Source of the DNA: Rhizobium sp. 32-5/1
Lineage (GTDB): Bacteria > Pseudomonadota > Alphaproteobacteria > Rhizobiales > Rhizobiaceae
DNA: 64,000 bases
Direction: 5' to 3'
Assembly (NCBI RefSeq): GCF_029537235.1
Contig: NZ_CP120638.1
Coordinates: forward strand, 3,846,501-3,910,500
The position numbers and the translations under genes are program-made. The notes under the pieces were generated by a model. That model was given only the letters and a program-made list of their open reading frames with translations. It was not told where the DNA came from and did not search any database. Positions within the stretch are counted from its first letter, which is position 1, and the number at the start of each line of letters is the position of its first letter. Of the stretch, positions 45,089-54,723 are shown piece by piece.

Positions 45089-46334
45089 GCCGTCTTCCTG
45101 TAGATGTGGAAGCCGCCGTAGATCGCCGAGCGATCCTTCCGCCCAAGTTCGCTCGATTGATGAGCGTCGTAGCTCCACTGGTCGAGCAGGATCGGGGAAA
45201 CGCGCCCTTCGAGAATGCTGGCCTCGGCTGCTGTGCGGAAGATGACCACGGCATCATCGGCAGCTGTGCGGGTAATCTCGCTCCAGAGATCGTTGAGCTG
45301 GCGGTCGTTCATCCAGTCTTGCGCATCGAGCAGCACATAGCGATCGACCGAGCCTGCCGTCTTGCGGGCCAGAAGCTCAGTAAAGCTTGCATGATGCACG
45401 TGGACGCGCTCCGCATTGGAGCGGATCGCTTCATGGCGGCCAGCCTGCAGATAGACCGGCAGGTCGCCTTCATGCGGGAGCGGGTAGCGGCGGGCGAAGG
45501 CCTGCCAGGCGAAATAGTTCTCCCGCAGGGGAAAATGACAGGTCAGCTTTTCCAGGCGCTGGCGCAAAACGCCGGCAAGCGATTTTTCAGCGCTCAGGCT
45601 CGCCAGTTCGTCGAATTGCTGCGGCGGGATACCGAGGCCAAACAGCGAGCTCTTGCGGCTGGTGATCCAGCGGATGAACGGCCGGTCGAACAGCGGCGCC
45701 AGGCGCTCGTCGAAGAACTGCCGTTGTTCGCGCATCGAGCGGGTCTTGGCGAAGTCTGCCGGATTGACCCCGTGCAGGCGTGCAAGAAGGTGACCCGCCG
45801 TGATGAAGCGGCCGAGCAGGCCGGTGCGGTAGATGTTCTTGCCGAAGACCGAAATACGACGGCGGCCGGTGGCGGTGCGCGCATTCCAGTAGGCGCGGGT
45901 CGCGGCGTCGAGCTTCGGCGCGATGAACAGGTCATAGGCCCGGACATTGGTGGCGGTATCGGGGCGGGCTAGAAAGCGCACGATGTCGGCATGGCCGGGC
46001 AGGTACCGGAATGCGGCAAGCTTCAAGCGGTTCAGCGCCACGTGATGCCGGTTGAGGTCCACGACATCGATCCGCTCGGGCCGGGCCGAGAGATAGGCGA
46101 GCATATTGCAGCCGCCGGATGCAATCGTGACGATGTGATGTTCGGGCTTGATCTGCATCGCGGCCATATCGACATCAGGGTCTTCCCAGATCTGCGGATA
46201 GACGAGGCCGGAAAAAGCAGTCCGAACAGCCGTTCCGAAAGACCCTCGGCGGTGAACGGCTTGTGCTGGATCAGCGCGGTTTTCAGTTTGGCGTTCTTTT
46301 TGCCGTAGGTGGCATTCGGTGCAAGATCGGTCAT
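45085..46334 (-). CDS. btaA: S-adenosylmethionine:diacylglycerol 3-amino-3-carboxypropyl transferase BtaA, one frameshift
   Basis: Reconstructed 416 residues. It moves the aminocarboxypropyl group of SAM to diacylglycerol, the first step of DGTS synthesis. Landmarks: ITIASGGCNMLAYLS-like (seen as IASGGCNMLAYLSARP), FGKNIYRTGLLGRFI, LPVYLQAGRHEAI and DAQDWMNDRQLN. The frame breaks in the A run 46212-46216; one more base restores LFSGLVYPQIWEDP, the conserved N-terminal part. ATG 46334 gives the usual BtaA start TYGKKNAKLKTAL. Operon with btaB. Confidence 0.88.
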
Positions 46335-46480
46335 GTCAGCCTGTCGTCCGTTGCAAACTGGGACGCTTCTAGGAGGTGACCGCAACACTTTGATGACGGG
46401 CGATTTCTATGATTTCTCATCCATAAGAATTGATTAAGTTTGTCCATGTTAGGTAGAGGCTTCTTTCAGGGGCGGCTAAC

Positions 46481-48056
46481 ATGATGTTAAATGCATTTCT
46501 GCCGAAATCGGAGCAGCGGTATGCTGTTGCCGGTATGGCGTTCGGTGTTGTTTTTTCAGTAATCTGCTTATCGATTGATCGGTTTTTCGATAACAAGAAC
46601 AGCCTCTTGGACGATGCACTGGTTGCGCCGACCTCTGCTGCCGTGCTGCTGATGCCGTTGGTCTGCGGCATGCTGTTTTATCAATGGGGCCGGTCGCGCA
46701 GCCGCCTTGTCTCCGAGCTACAATTGCGTCAGCGGACAGAAACCCAACTGATCATGGCCGTGCATCACGACCGGCTGACCGGGCTTTCCAACCGATTCTG
46801 CGCTGGAGCGAGACATCCGCTCTTTGTTGCCGCAGGACGGCACCGCAGGCGATCGTGGCGCGCTGTTGCTGCTCGATCTCGACCGCTTCAAGTTCGTCAA
46901 TGATACGATGGGTCACGATGCCGGCGACCAGTTGCTTGTGGCGCTCGGGCAAAGACTGAAACATTCACTTTCAAGCACAGCCAGTGTCTACCGGCTGGGC
47001 GGTGACGAATTCGTCATACTGGTTGCCGGCTCGCCATCGCACGGCAAGGTCGAGGATATCTGTCTGACTGTTCTTTCGTTGTTCGCCGAGCCATTCCAGC
47101 TTTTCGAGGGACAATTCTGGACCGGTGGCAGTATCGGCGTCACCTTTATCGAGCCGGACGACCGGTCGATGTCAACAGTGCTGAAGCGTGCTGACCTTGC
47201 GCTGTACAAGGCCAAGGACGTGCCCGGCAACAGCCATCGATTTTATGAGCTGGAAATGGCCACGGAAGCCTGTGTCAAGAGCGAGATCGAACACGATCTG
47301 AGCCGGGCGCTGGAACAAGGGCAGTTCTATCTGGAATATCAGCCGATCGTCGGGATCGAGAGCCGGGCAATCCGCTCGTTCGAGGCGTTGATCCGATGGA
47401 ACCACCCATCCAAGGGGATCATACAGCCCGATCTGTTTATCGCGGCGGCCGAAAAGACCGGCCTCATCCTGCCGATCGGCAACTGGGTCGTTAAAACCGC
47501 TTGTCTGGAGGCCGCCCGCTGGCCGGCGCCGACAGGCGTCGCCGTTAATGTCGCCGGTGATCAATTCAAGGACCGGGCGTTTGTCGGCTACATCAAGGCC
47601 TGTCTGGCAGAGGCCGGCCTGGCACCCGGACGATTGACGATCGAGGTGACGGAATCAATATTTTCCATTGATCCGCTGATCATCTGCGAGAGCCTTACCG
47701 AACTGCGTGCCCACGGCATCCGGATTGCGCTTGATGATTTCGGGATTGGATTTTCCTCGATCAACAATCTGCGGCGCTTTCCGCTCGATCAGCTGAAGGT
47801 CGACCGGTCGTTCACGCAGGCGATGCTTGGCAACCAGCGCGATGCAGATCTGGTCGATATCATCCTGAAACTCGGCACGACGTTCCAGGTCGCCACTACG
47901 ATCGAAGGCATCGAAACCGAGGGTCAACTGGAGTTCGTACGGGCATTGGGGGCCTCGGAGGCCCAAGGCTTCCTGATTTCCCGTCCGGTGTCCGCGCGGG
48001 ATGTAATGGGTATTCTGGCGCGGGAGACGGTACAGGCCGGATCGCTCTCGGCCTGA
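46481..48056 (+). CDS. Membrane GGDEF-EAL cyclic-di-GMP protein, one frameshift
   Basis: Reconstructed 524 residues. Two membrane helices (about 15-33 and 46-66) hold the protein in the inner membrane. A GGDEF domain (about 95-255) has LLDLDRFKFVNDTMGHDAGD and an intact LGGDEF; the EAL domain (about 270-515) has YQPIVG, FEALIRW and LDDFGIGFSS, all catalytic signatures. No RxxD inhibitory site is seen before GGDEF. Both making and breaking c-di-GMP are possible. The frame is mended by dropping one base near 46796-46800 (NRFALERDIRSLLPQ). AGGGGCGG precedes ATG 46481. Confidence 0.85.
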
Positions 48057-48181
48057 CGTTTTGCACGCGCGGTAGGTCTGCGGCGTTTTGGAAGGCTGCT
48101 CTAAACAAATCGTGTCGTTACAAGCCCTTCCAAAAACGATGGAATCCTGTTTCTCTCAAGTCGCGAAGCAGGAGTTACTGA

Positions 48182-49549
48182 ATGCGTAGAGTTCTGATCT
48201 GGCTGCTCGGCCTGGTGACCGCCGGCATAGCCGCGATCGTCGCATGGCTTGCCGTCGCGCCGCCCGAGCTTCTGCGCGTCGGTGACGGCTATGCCGCAAA
48301 GATCGTCTGTTCCAATGTCTTCATCGCCGGGCGGGATGCCGACGTCGTGCTGGCGCAGGATGTGCAGGCGCCGGGACATCCACTTTTGCGTTTCGTCCGC
48401 GTCAATGTCGATGAGGTCCGCAAGACGGTCACTGCCCGTATGTTCGGCTTTGCAGCGCCCGGTCACGCCGTCTACCGCGAGGGCCTTGGCTGCACGACAC
48501 TGAGCGACGACAGGTTTGCGGCCTTTCCAGGCATACAGCGCGAACGGCGACGGCTCGCGCCGGCGGAAGACGCGATGTTCTGGCCCGAAGGTGCTGGCAT
48601 CGTCAGGAATGCCGCAGTCCAGGCACTGATCGAGGATCCCGCGTTAACCGGTCCGGGAATGCGGGCAACCGTTGTCGTCAGGCGCGGGCGCATCATTGCC
48701 GAAACCTATGGTGAGGGCTTTTCACAGTGGACCCCGCTTCTCGGCTGGTCGATGACCAAGTCCGTGACGGCGGCGCTTGTCGGGCTGCGGATCAAGGACG
48801 GCCGCATGGCGCTCGATGCCACCGATCTTGTTGCGGAATGGCGCGATGACCCGCGCAGCGGGATCACGCTTGCCGACCTGCTCGGCATGCAGAGCGGTCT
48901 GGAATTCAACGAGGACTACGGCGCCGTCGCCGACGTGACGCGGATGCTCTATCTGGAGAGCGATATGGCCGGCTTTGTGGCCGACAAGCCGCTTGTCGCA
49001 AAGCCCGGCGAACGCTTCAGCTATTCCAGTGGTACATCAACGCTTCTGTCGCGCCTGTGGATGGACACGTTTTCCAGCCAGCGCACCGCCCTGACATTTC
49101 CGCGGGCCGCACTTTTCCGGCCCTTGGGCATGTCCAGTGCGGTTCTGGAGACCGATGCCCACGGAACCTTCGTCGGCTCCTCCTATATGTATGCGACGGC
49201 GCGCGACTGGGCCCGGTTCAGCCTGTTCCTGCTGCAGGGCGGACGCTGGAACGACGCCCAATTGCTGCCCGATGGCTTCGTGTCCTACATGGCAAAGCCG
49301 ACCGCGGCGTCCGGTCGGCGCTACGGTTCAGGGCAGGTGTGGACGGAGGCGGGCAGGGCAGCTGTCGCGCAAGCAGACGGCGAGGTGGCTTTGCCGGACG
49401 ACGCATTCTGGATGCAAGGCCATGACGGCCAGATGGCCTTGATAGTGCCGTCGCTTGAGTTAGCCGTGCTGCGCATGGGGCTCACCCCGTCGCGGCTCGG
49501 CTATGATGTGCGGCAACTGCAAGCCAAAATAATTGAGGCGGTCCGATGA
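48182..49549 (+). CDS. Beta-lactamase-family serine hydrolase, membrane anchored
   Basis: 455 residues. One N-terminal helix (4-27) anchors or exports it. The class C-like catalytic core has Ser190-Met-Thr-Lys193 (SxxK), the YSSGTS tyrosine motif and HDGQMALIVPS as the late motif. Such proteins include esterases, D-amino peptidases and penicillin-binding relatives; resistance to beta-lactams is not implied. AGGAG lies 6 nt before ATG 48182. It is a single gene between the c-di-GMP protein and a convergent transglycosylase. Confidence 0.82.
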   Translation: MRRVLIWLLGLVTAGIAAIVAWLAVAPPELLRVGDGYAAKIVCSNVFIAGRDADVVLAQDVQAPGHPLLRFVRVNVDEVRKTVTARMFGFAAPGHAVYREGLGCTTLSDDRFAAFPGIQRERRRLAPAEDAMFWPEGAGIVRNAAVQALIEDPALTGPGMRATVVVRRGRIIAETYGEGFSQWTPLLGWSMTKSVTAALVGLRIKDGRMALDATDLVAEWRDDPRSGITLADLLGMQSGLEFNEDYGAVADVTRMLYLESDMAGFVADKPLVAKPGERFSYSSGTSTLLSRLWMDTFSSQRTALTFPRAALFRPLGMSSAVLETDAHGTFVGSSYMYATARDWARFSLFLLQGGRWNDAQLLPDGFVSYMAKPTAASGRRYGSGQVWTEAGRAAVAQADGEVALPDDAFWMQGHDGQMALIVPSLELAVLRMGLTPSRLGYDVRQLQAKIIEAVR

Positions 49550-49591
49550 CGGCCTCTGAAATCGACTGATATCTGACCCGGCAGCGCCGCG

Positions 49592-50518
49592 TTAGCGCAT
49601 GTCCAGCATGTCCAGCATGCCCTTGCGCTTGGCGTGGTAATAATAGCCGCTGGCATAGAGCTTGACCGCATTGTCGTTCTGGTTGTCTGCTACCATCCAG
49701 GCGCCACGCAGATATTTGGTCGCATACTTCAGGTTGGTTTCCGCATCGAACAGACCTTCCGCCGGGCCTTGATAACCAAGACCCTTGGCCGTGTTGTAGC
49801 GGATCTGCATCAGGCCGTAATTGCCCTTGCTGTAAGCTTTGGGATTGTACGTGCTTTCACGCTTGACGACGCGGTGGACGAGCGCTTCCGGAATGCCGTT
49901 GAGCTTGGCGTAAAAGCTGATGAGACGGTCGAGTTCCGGGCGGGAGCTTGTCAGCTTTTGCGTGACGCCGAAGGCTGCGGGCGTTGCAACAGCGCTGGCA
50001 TAGGCAACGGCGCCGCTTTCCGGCTTCGGCATCGGTACGATCATGCGCTTGGCGACGAGCGTTTCAAGGCCAACCGGCTCGCCCGTATCGAAGTCTGAAT
50101 CCATCGCCGCCATTGAAACCATGGTTGTCGACATCTGCGGTATACGTGCGGTCTTGGTTTCGACCATCGCATTGGCAGTGACCGGCAGGGCGGATGACGC
50201 AGTCGTTGCCGCCACTTCAGCATTCCCTGGCTGAAGCTGTACCGTTGCAACGCCGTTTGCAGTGTTTTCTGCGGGCTGCATCATCGCCGTTTCGGCAGCA
50301 AGAGCTGCGACGGTCGCGGTCGGTGTGCCATCCGGTGTCGGAAGGGCATAGGCGGTGAGTTCTGTTCCGGGCTTCGGCAGGGGCGTGACAGTCTGTGCGG
50401 CCATCAGTTGTTCCAGCGGTGTACGTTCGACGCTCGAGCAACCGGTGCCGAGCGCGGCCGCGATCAAAGCACACGCGGTAAGCGTATGTTTCGGATTGGA
50501 AAAACCGATTTTAGCCAT
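49592..50518 (-). CDS. SLT-domain lytic transglycosylase, exported
   Basis: 308 residues. A signal sequence ends near Cys27 (ALGTGCSS), a possible though imperfect lipobox. Residues 30-185 are low-complexity, Ala/Thr/Pro-rich, probably a flexible wall-spanning linker. The SLT domain (about 195-300) has VHRVVKRESTYNPKAYS with the catalytic Glu, GLMQIRYNTAKGLGY and ATKYLRGAW. The last residues repeat MLD-MLD, encoded by a tandem TCCAGCATG repeat at about 49597-49620. It cuts peptidoglycan glycan strands. Confidence 0.87.
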   Translation of the reverse strand: MAKIGFSNPKHTLTACALIAAALGTGCSSVERTPLEQLMAAQTVTPLPKPGTELTAYALPTPDGTPTATVAALAAETAMMQPAENTANGVATVQLQPGNAEVAATTASSALPVTANAMVETKTARIPQMSTTMVSMAAMDSDFDTGEPVGLETLVAKRMIVPMPKPESGAVAYASAVATPAAFGVTQKLTSSRPELDRLISFYAKLNGIPEALVHRVVKRESTYNPKAYSKGNYGLMQIRYNTAKGLGYQGPAEGLFDAETNLKYATKYLRGAWMVADNQNDNAVKLYASGYYYHAKRKGMLDMLDMR

Positions 50519-50634
50519 GCTGTCGCTTTCGTGCTTTCAGGCCCCGCAGCCCCCGCAAATCAGCAGCGCGAAGCTGCCGGATGTGAAACTCCATTAACCT
50601 ATTGGCCATTCGATCGCAAGCGCGTAGCGCCTTT

Positions 50635-51270
50635 TCAGGCACCGCTTCGGCGCAGGCCTGCTGTCAGCAGGCCCGCACCGATGAGCAGCGAGCCGCCGGT
50701 GCGGTTGACGATCGTCTGGATTTTCGGCTTGCGGATCGTCGTCCGGGCTGCCGATGCCATCAACGCATAGGCGGTCGCGTTCAGCGTCGCGAGCACCAGA
50801 AACGTCGTTTCGAAAATCAGCATCTGCGAAAACAGCGGGCGCGTCAGGTCGAGGAACTGCGGCAGGAAGGCCACGAAGAAGACGATGCTTTTCGGGTTCA
50901 GCGCCGTCACCACATAGGTGTGAAGAAAGATGTGTATCGGTCGTTCCGTCGGTGCCTCGCCCGCGTCCCGCGTCGTTGCATCCAGCACCGGAGCGCGCCA
51001 GAGCTTCACGCCAAGCCAGACGAGATAGGCCGCGCCAACCCATTTGAGCACGGTGAAGATCGCAGCGGACGTCGCGAGCAGGGCGCCAAGGCCGAGCATG
51101 GAGGCCGTCATGGCGGTAAAATCGCCCAGTGCAACCCCGGCAACGGTTGCCGCCGTGGTGCGGCGGCCATGGCCGAGCGCGTAGGAAATCACGAGAAGAA
51201 TTGTCGGTCCTGGAATAGCCAGCATGATGGCCGATGCGGCGACAAAAGCCAGCCAGTGTTCAATTGACAT
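50635..51270 (-). CDS. LysE/RhtB-family amino acid exporter
   Basis: 211 residues, six membrane helices. MLAIPGPTILLVISYALGHGRR near the N-terminus, GAAYLVWLGVKLWR and TALNPKSIVFFVAFLPQF are LysE/RhtB signatures. Such proteins export amino acids or homoserine lactone. The start ATG 51270 has GGAG 8 nt upstream, but that GGAG is buried in a stem of the leader hairpin (51275-51329). Expression is therefore probably controlled at translation. The longer in-frame start at 51300 would pass through the hairpin and is unlikely. Confidence 0.85.
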   Translation of the reverse strand: MSIEHWLAFVAASAIMLAIPGPTILLVISYALGHGRRTTAATVAGVALGDFTAMTASMLGLGALLATSAAIFTVLKWVGAAYLVWLGVKLWRAPVLDATTRDAGEAPTERPIHIFLHTYVVTALNPKSIVFFVAFLPQFLDLTRPLFSQMLIFETTFLVLATLNATAYALMASAARTTIRKPKIQTIVNRTGGSLLIGAGLLTAGLRRSGA

Positions 51271-51345
51271 AAAAACGGCTCCGTGTGCTCTGGTTTCCAA
51301 GGGAGGAAGCCATGGGTACGCGGAGCCGTCAAGATGTCGTTTAAT
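51271..51345 (-). promoter_or_regulatory. Structured leader sequestering the ribosome site of the LysE gene
   Basis: On the minus strand ACGGCTCCG (51329-51321) can pair with CGGAGCCGT (51283-51275), a perfect 9-bp stem closing a 37-nt loop, followed by TTTTT and the ATG at 51270. The GGAG of the 3' arm is the only ribosome site for lysE. A second GGCTCC copy (minus strand, 51344-51339 region) could pair with the same arm, allowing two states. This looks like a cis-regulatory RNA. A published candidate rhtB motif exists upstream of such genes; I cannot confirm identity. Confidence 0.6.
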
Positions 51346-51363
51346 GGAGCCTTAGGCCGACGA

Positions 51364-52576
51364 TCAGTCGGCTGCCGACCATTTCTGGCCGATGACATCC
51401 ATCATCTCGCCAAACCATTTGACAGACGTATCGAAATGCTTGCCCCCGCTGATGCGCGGGAATTCGATCGTGCGCAGCTTGCCGCCCTTGGCCTCGTCAT
51501 GGCCGGTAACGCCGGAGACCTTGTTAAGCGCGCTTTCGACGGCAAGATCGACCATGCCCTGGATGAGGCGCAGGTCATCGGCATTGGCCGGCGCAGAGCG
51601 GGCATAATAGCCGGATTTCTGCACCATGGAGCGTTCGGCGCCGAGAAGAGCCGCAAACTGCTTGGTAAACCAGTTGCCGACATTGATCGTGTCGATCTTG
51701 ACGTGGCCGAAGGCATCGCGCTTGACGCTTTCGCCGGCGGCTTCACGTTCGGCAACGATGGCATCAAGGCAGGCGCCTTCGCTGACGAACAGCGTGACGA
51801 AGCCGCTCTTGTCCATGACGCTGCGCAGACGTTCGGCTTCCTTTTGCAGGTCGAAACTGGTTTCCGGCAGGTAGAGCCCGTCGATGTTCTTCAGTCGCTC
51901 GTTCATCATGAAGCCATCGACGAACTCCTTGTCTTCGGTCATCTGGATGTAGGAGCGGGCGGTCGCAGCGGTCAGCCAGCCGCAATGGCGGCCCATGACC
52001 TCGTGCACGACGAGTGCGTGGCGCTGCGCTCTGCTCGTTGCTGACGTGATCGAAGAATTTTGCGCCATATTCGGCGGCCGTCCAGGCGCCGAGCGACTGG
52101 CGGATCGGGACGACATCGTTGTCGACGGTCTTCGGCAGGCCGACAACGGTGAGGTCATAGCCATTGGCGCCGAGATAGGCGGCAAGATCGGCTGCGGTCG
52201 TGTTGGTATCGTCGCCGCCGATCGTGTGCAGGATGGTGATGCCGTCCGACGCGAGCCGCTCGGCCGCCACCCGCAGCGGGTTTTCGCCTTCTTTGACGAG
52301 GCCGCGCTTGACGCAATCTGCAGCATTCGTCAGCTTGACGCGGCTGTTGCCGATCGGCGATCCGCCGTGGCGATGCAGCACGTGGGCCTTCTCGCGCATC
52401 TCCGGGGTGATCGGAATACGGTCGGCCAGCAAGAGGCCCTGATAGCCGGATCGATAGGCGACCAGCTCGATTTCCGGCGCAATGTCCGTATAGCGTTCGA
52501 TCAGCCCGCCAACCGCGGAAGAAAGGCAGGGCGCGAGCCCGCCTGCGGTCAGCATTGCGACTTTCTGTTTGGCCAT
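51364..52576 (-). CDS. pfp: Pyrophosphate-dependent 6-phosphofructokinase, one frameshift
   Basis: About 404 residues after repair. GGDDTNTTAADL at 120-131 and LPKTVDND at 147-154 mark the PPi-dependent type (second Asp of GGDD and Lys of PKTxDND exclude ATP). MGRHCGWLTAATARSYIQ follows the break. The frame changes at 52019-52027 in a GC repeat: either two bases lost (restoring SAARHALVVHEVMG) or one gained. GGAGGAACC precedes ATG 52576. It interconverts fructose 6-phosphate and fructose 1,6-bisphosphate reversibly with PPi. Confidence 0.88.
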
Positions 52577-52677
52577 GGTTCCTCCTCAGGGGTTATCGCC
52601 AGAATAGAGCGAGGCCTCTCTAGCGCAAGTCCCATGGAAGTTAAATGACAGAGCGGCACAGGATCAAAAGAACTGTG

Positions 52678-53553
52678 TCAGGCGATCCGCGCCTTGCGTC
52701 CGAGCCAGACGATCAGCGCGACGGCGGCGGCAAAGGCGATCGTCGTGGCATCGACGATCTCTCCGAGCAGAACGGCCGAAACAGCGAGTGTGACGAAGGT
52801 TTGCAGAAGCTGGACCTGCGCCACTCTGCCGATCCCGCCGAGCGCCAGGCCGGCGTTCCAGAACATGAAGCCACCGAACATGGACATCAGTCCGAGATAG
52901 GCGAAGGCGCCAAGTTCGGCGGCATTCGGTGCATAAATACCGCTTCTGGCAACGAGCGCGGTCGCAACGAGCGACAAGGGGGCCGTCACGATGAGGGCCC
53001 AGGAAATCGCTTCCCAGCCGGAGACGTCGCGGGAAATCCTGGCCAGCAGCACGTAACCGAGGGACGCGGAGACGGCGGCGACGAAAAGCCAGACATCGCC
53101 CATCTCCAGATGGAAGCCGTTGCCCCTGACTGCGAAATAGACCACCAGCGCTGCGCCGGCGATGCCATAGGCCCAGAAGGCCGGGCCGGGCCGCTCGCCA
53201 TCGACAAGGGCCGCGAAGATCGAGGTCAAAAGCGGCAGGAGACCAAGCACGACGCCGCCGTGACTGGCGGGGATCGTCTGCATTGCGACCGAGGAAAAGA
53301 TCGGAAAGCCATATACGACACAGATGCCGGCGCCGACCAGCATAAGACCCTGGCCCTTCGGCCAGCGTCTGCGCAATGCGATCAGCAGGATGGCGGCCGC
53401 GGCCGAGGCAAGGACGGCGCGGCCGAAGGTGATGAACAAGGGCGAGAATCCGCCGAGCGCGATATGCGTCATCGGCAAGGTTGCCCCGAAGATCGTGACG
53501 CCGATGAGGCCGAGAATCATGCCCATGGCCTGGGTGTGGCTGGTCGTCGTCAT
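52678..53553 (-). CDS. EamA/DMT-superfamily transporter
   Basis: 291 residues, ten membrane helices in two EamA repeats: MILGLIGVTIFGATLPMTHI, SHGGVVLGLLPLLTSIFAAL, and LLQTFVTLAVSAVLLGEIVD near the end. An exporter or permease of unknown substrate. It precedes the PPi-PFK gene on the same strand with a 101-bp gap and may or may not share its transcript. The 300 bp upstream (53554-53852) separate it from the divergent exported protein gene. Confidence 0.8.
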   Translation of the reverse strand: MTTTSHTQAMGMILGLIGVTIFGATLPMTHIALGGFSPLFITFGRAVLASAAAAILLIALRRRWPKGQGLMLVGAGICVVYGFPIFSSVAMQTIPASHGGVVLGLLPLLTSIFAALVDGERPGPAFWAYGIAGAALVVYFAVRGNGFHLEMGDVWLFVAAVSASLGYVLLARISRDVSGWEAISWALIVTAPLSLVATALVARSGIYAPNAAELGAFAYLGLMSMFGGFMFWNAGLALGGIGRVAQVQLLQTFVTLAVSAVLLGEIVDATTIAFAAAVALIVWLGRKARIA

Positions 53554-53797
53554 GCAGGTTCCGATTCATACGAGGCCCGCAACCTCTGCCGCTCGGTCGC
53601 ATCCAAGTCAAATTCATATGGGTGATCGAGAAATCACGTGCTGGAATGAATAATGGCCTGTTGCCGCTCGTTCTATGGTCGACCGTGGCTGTTGCATCGA
53701 CCCTGGATAGCCGGATTTTTATATTGCGGAGGCGAGAAAAAATATCTCTTTACGATGAAAAATGAATGTGCTTAAAATCTAATCAAAGAAGATAAGT

Positions 53798-53835
53798 TCA
53801 TTTTTTAACTGGTGACGTCATTTTTTACTTATAGT
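53798..53835 (+). promoter_or_regulatory. AT-rich promoter region with 20-bp-spaced direct repeat
   Basis: The 10-mer TCATTTTTTA occurs at 53798-53807 and 53818-53827, and TATAGT at 53830-53835 resembles a -10 box 18 bp before the start at 53853. The whole 53554-53852 gap is AT-rich but shows nothing else. The repeats could bind a regulator of the following gene. Confidence 0.4.
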
Positions 53836-53852
53836 ATCTGGGGAGAGATCAG

Positions 53853-54476
53853 ATGAGTGTTAAAGTTTTAACCGGCAAGTTCCGGAATGTTGCCTTGCGT
53901 CTTGTTGTATCTGCTTCTATTTCTGCAGTTTCGGTTGTGACGCCGGCGTCCGCTATACCCATCATGCCGGCCGCGGGTCTTTCTGACATGGATACGCTGC
54001 TTCAGCACATCAGTGAGGAGACGAGCGTTTCCAAAAAGGCGACGGATGCCATCGTCGCGGATATCCGCAGTATTGTTGCGGAGTGCGGGCGCTACGATCC
54101 CGTGTACCGGGTGGATTGCCTGGCGCAGGGCCTGAAAGAGGTTTCCCGCCGCATGCCGGCCGGGCAATACCTGGGGGCCCGCATGATCATTTCCAAGGCC
54201 GCCGGCAAGCTCTCCTCGCTCGCGCGTGCCAATGCCGATTCGGCACAGCCGAAACTGGATTCCCCGAGCGGGACCAATCCGCGGCTGAAGGGCAAGAAGC
54301 GCTATACTGCAATCAAGAAGGAAGCGCTGGCAAAGGTCATGAAGGAGGCGCAGGCGATCATCCAGGAAGCCGAGACCCAGTTGCTGCGCTCGGCGGAAAA
54401 TTCGGCCAAGCGTCAGGCGCATTATCAGCAGATTGCTACTGCCATCAGTTCGACCAAGGTCCTGCTGCGGTCCTGA
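53853..54476 (+). CDS. Exported protein of unknown function
   Basis: 207 residues. A signal peptide (LRLVVSASISAVSVVTPASA) is cleaved near residue 34. The mature part is helical, with two cysteines (in AECGRYD and RVDCLAQ, about 78 and 90) that may form a disulfide, and a Lys/Ala/Glu-rich coiled-coil-like tail (about 150-205). GGGGAGA precedes ATG 53853. I do not recognise a family. A strong AT-rich promoter region and a near-perfect terminator make it a well-defined single-gene unit. Confidence 0.72.
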   Translation: MSVKVLTGKFRNVALRLVVSASISAVSVVTPASAIPIMPAAGLSDMDTLLQHISEETSVSKKATDAIVADIRSIVAECGRYDPVYRVDCLAQGLKEVSRRMPAGQYLGARMIISKAAGKLSSLARANADSAQPKLDSPSGTNPRLKGKKRYTAIKKEALAKVMKEAQAIIQEAETQLLRSAENSAKRQAHYQQIATAISSTKVLLRS

Positions 54477-54491
54477 TCTGTTCATTTAGGC

Positions 54492-54525
54492 AAAACCGGA
54501 CGCTGGCAACCCAGCGTCCGGTTTT
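54492..54525. terminator. Strong terminator after the exported-protein gene
   Basis: A perfect 15-bp stem, AAAACCGGACGCTGG and its complement, with loop CAAC, ends in a T run. It follows the stop by 16 bp and has A/T tracts on both sides, so it may work in both directions. Confidence 0.93.
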
Positions 54526-54723
54526 GTTGCGTCAGGATATTGCGCGATACGCAATGTCCCTGCCGGCTTGACCGCCATCAGAATATTGTGCATCAACATA
54601 GTGAGGGCCATCACAATTTCGTCATGACGGCCTCTGCAGGGCCCTCGCGGCTGGTGCGCGGCTTGCAATGTCCGGCCACATCTGGTCATGCTGCAGCGTA
54701 GCAACACACGAAAGAACGTGCCT

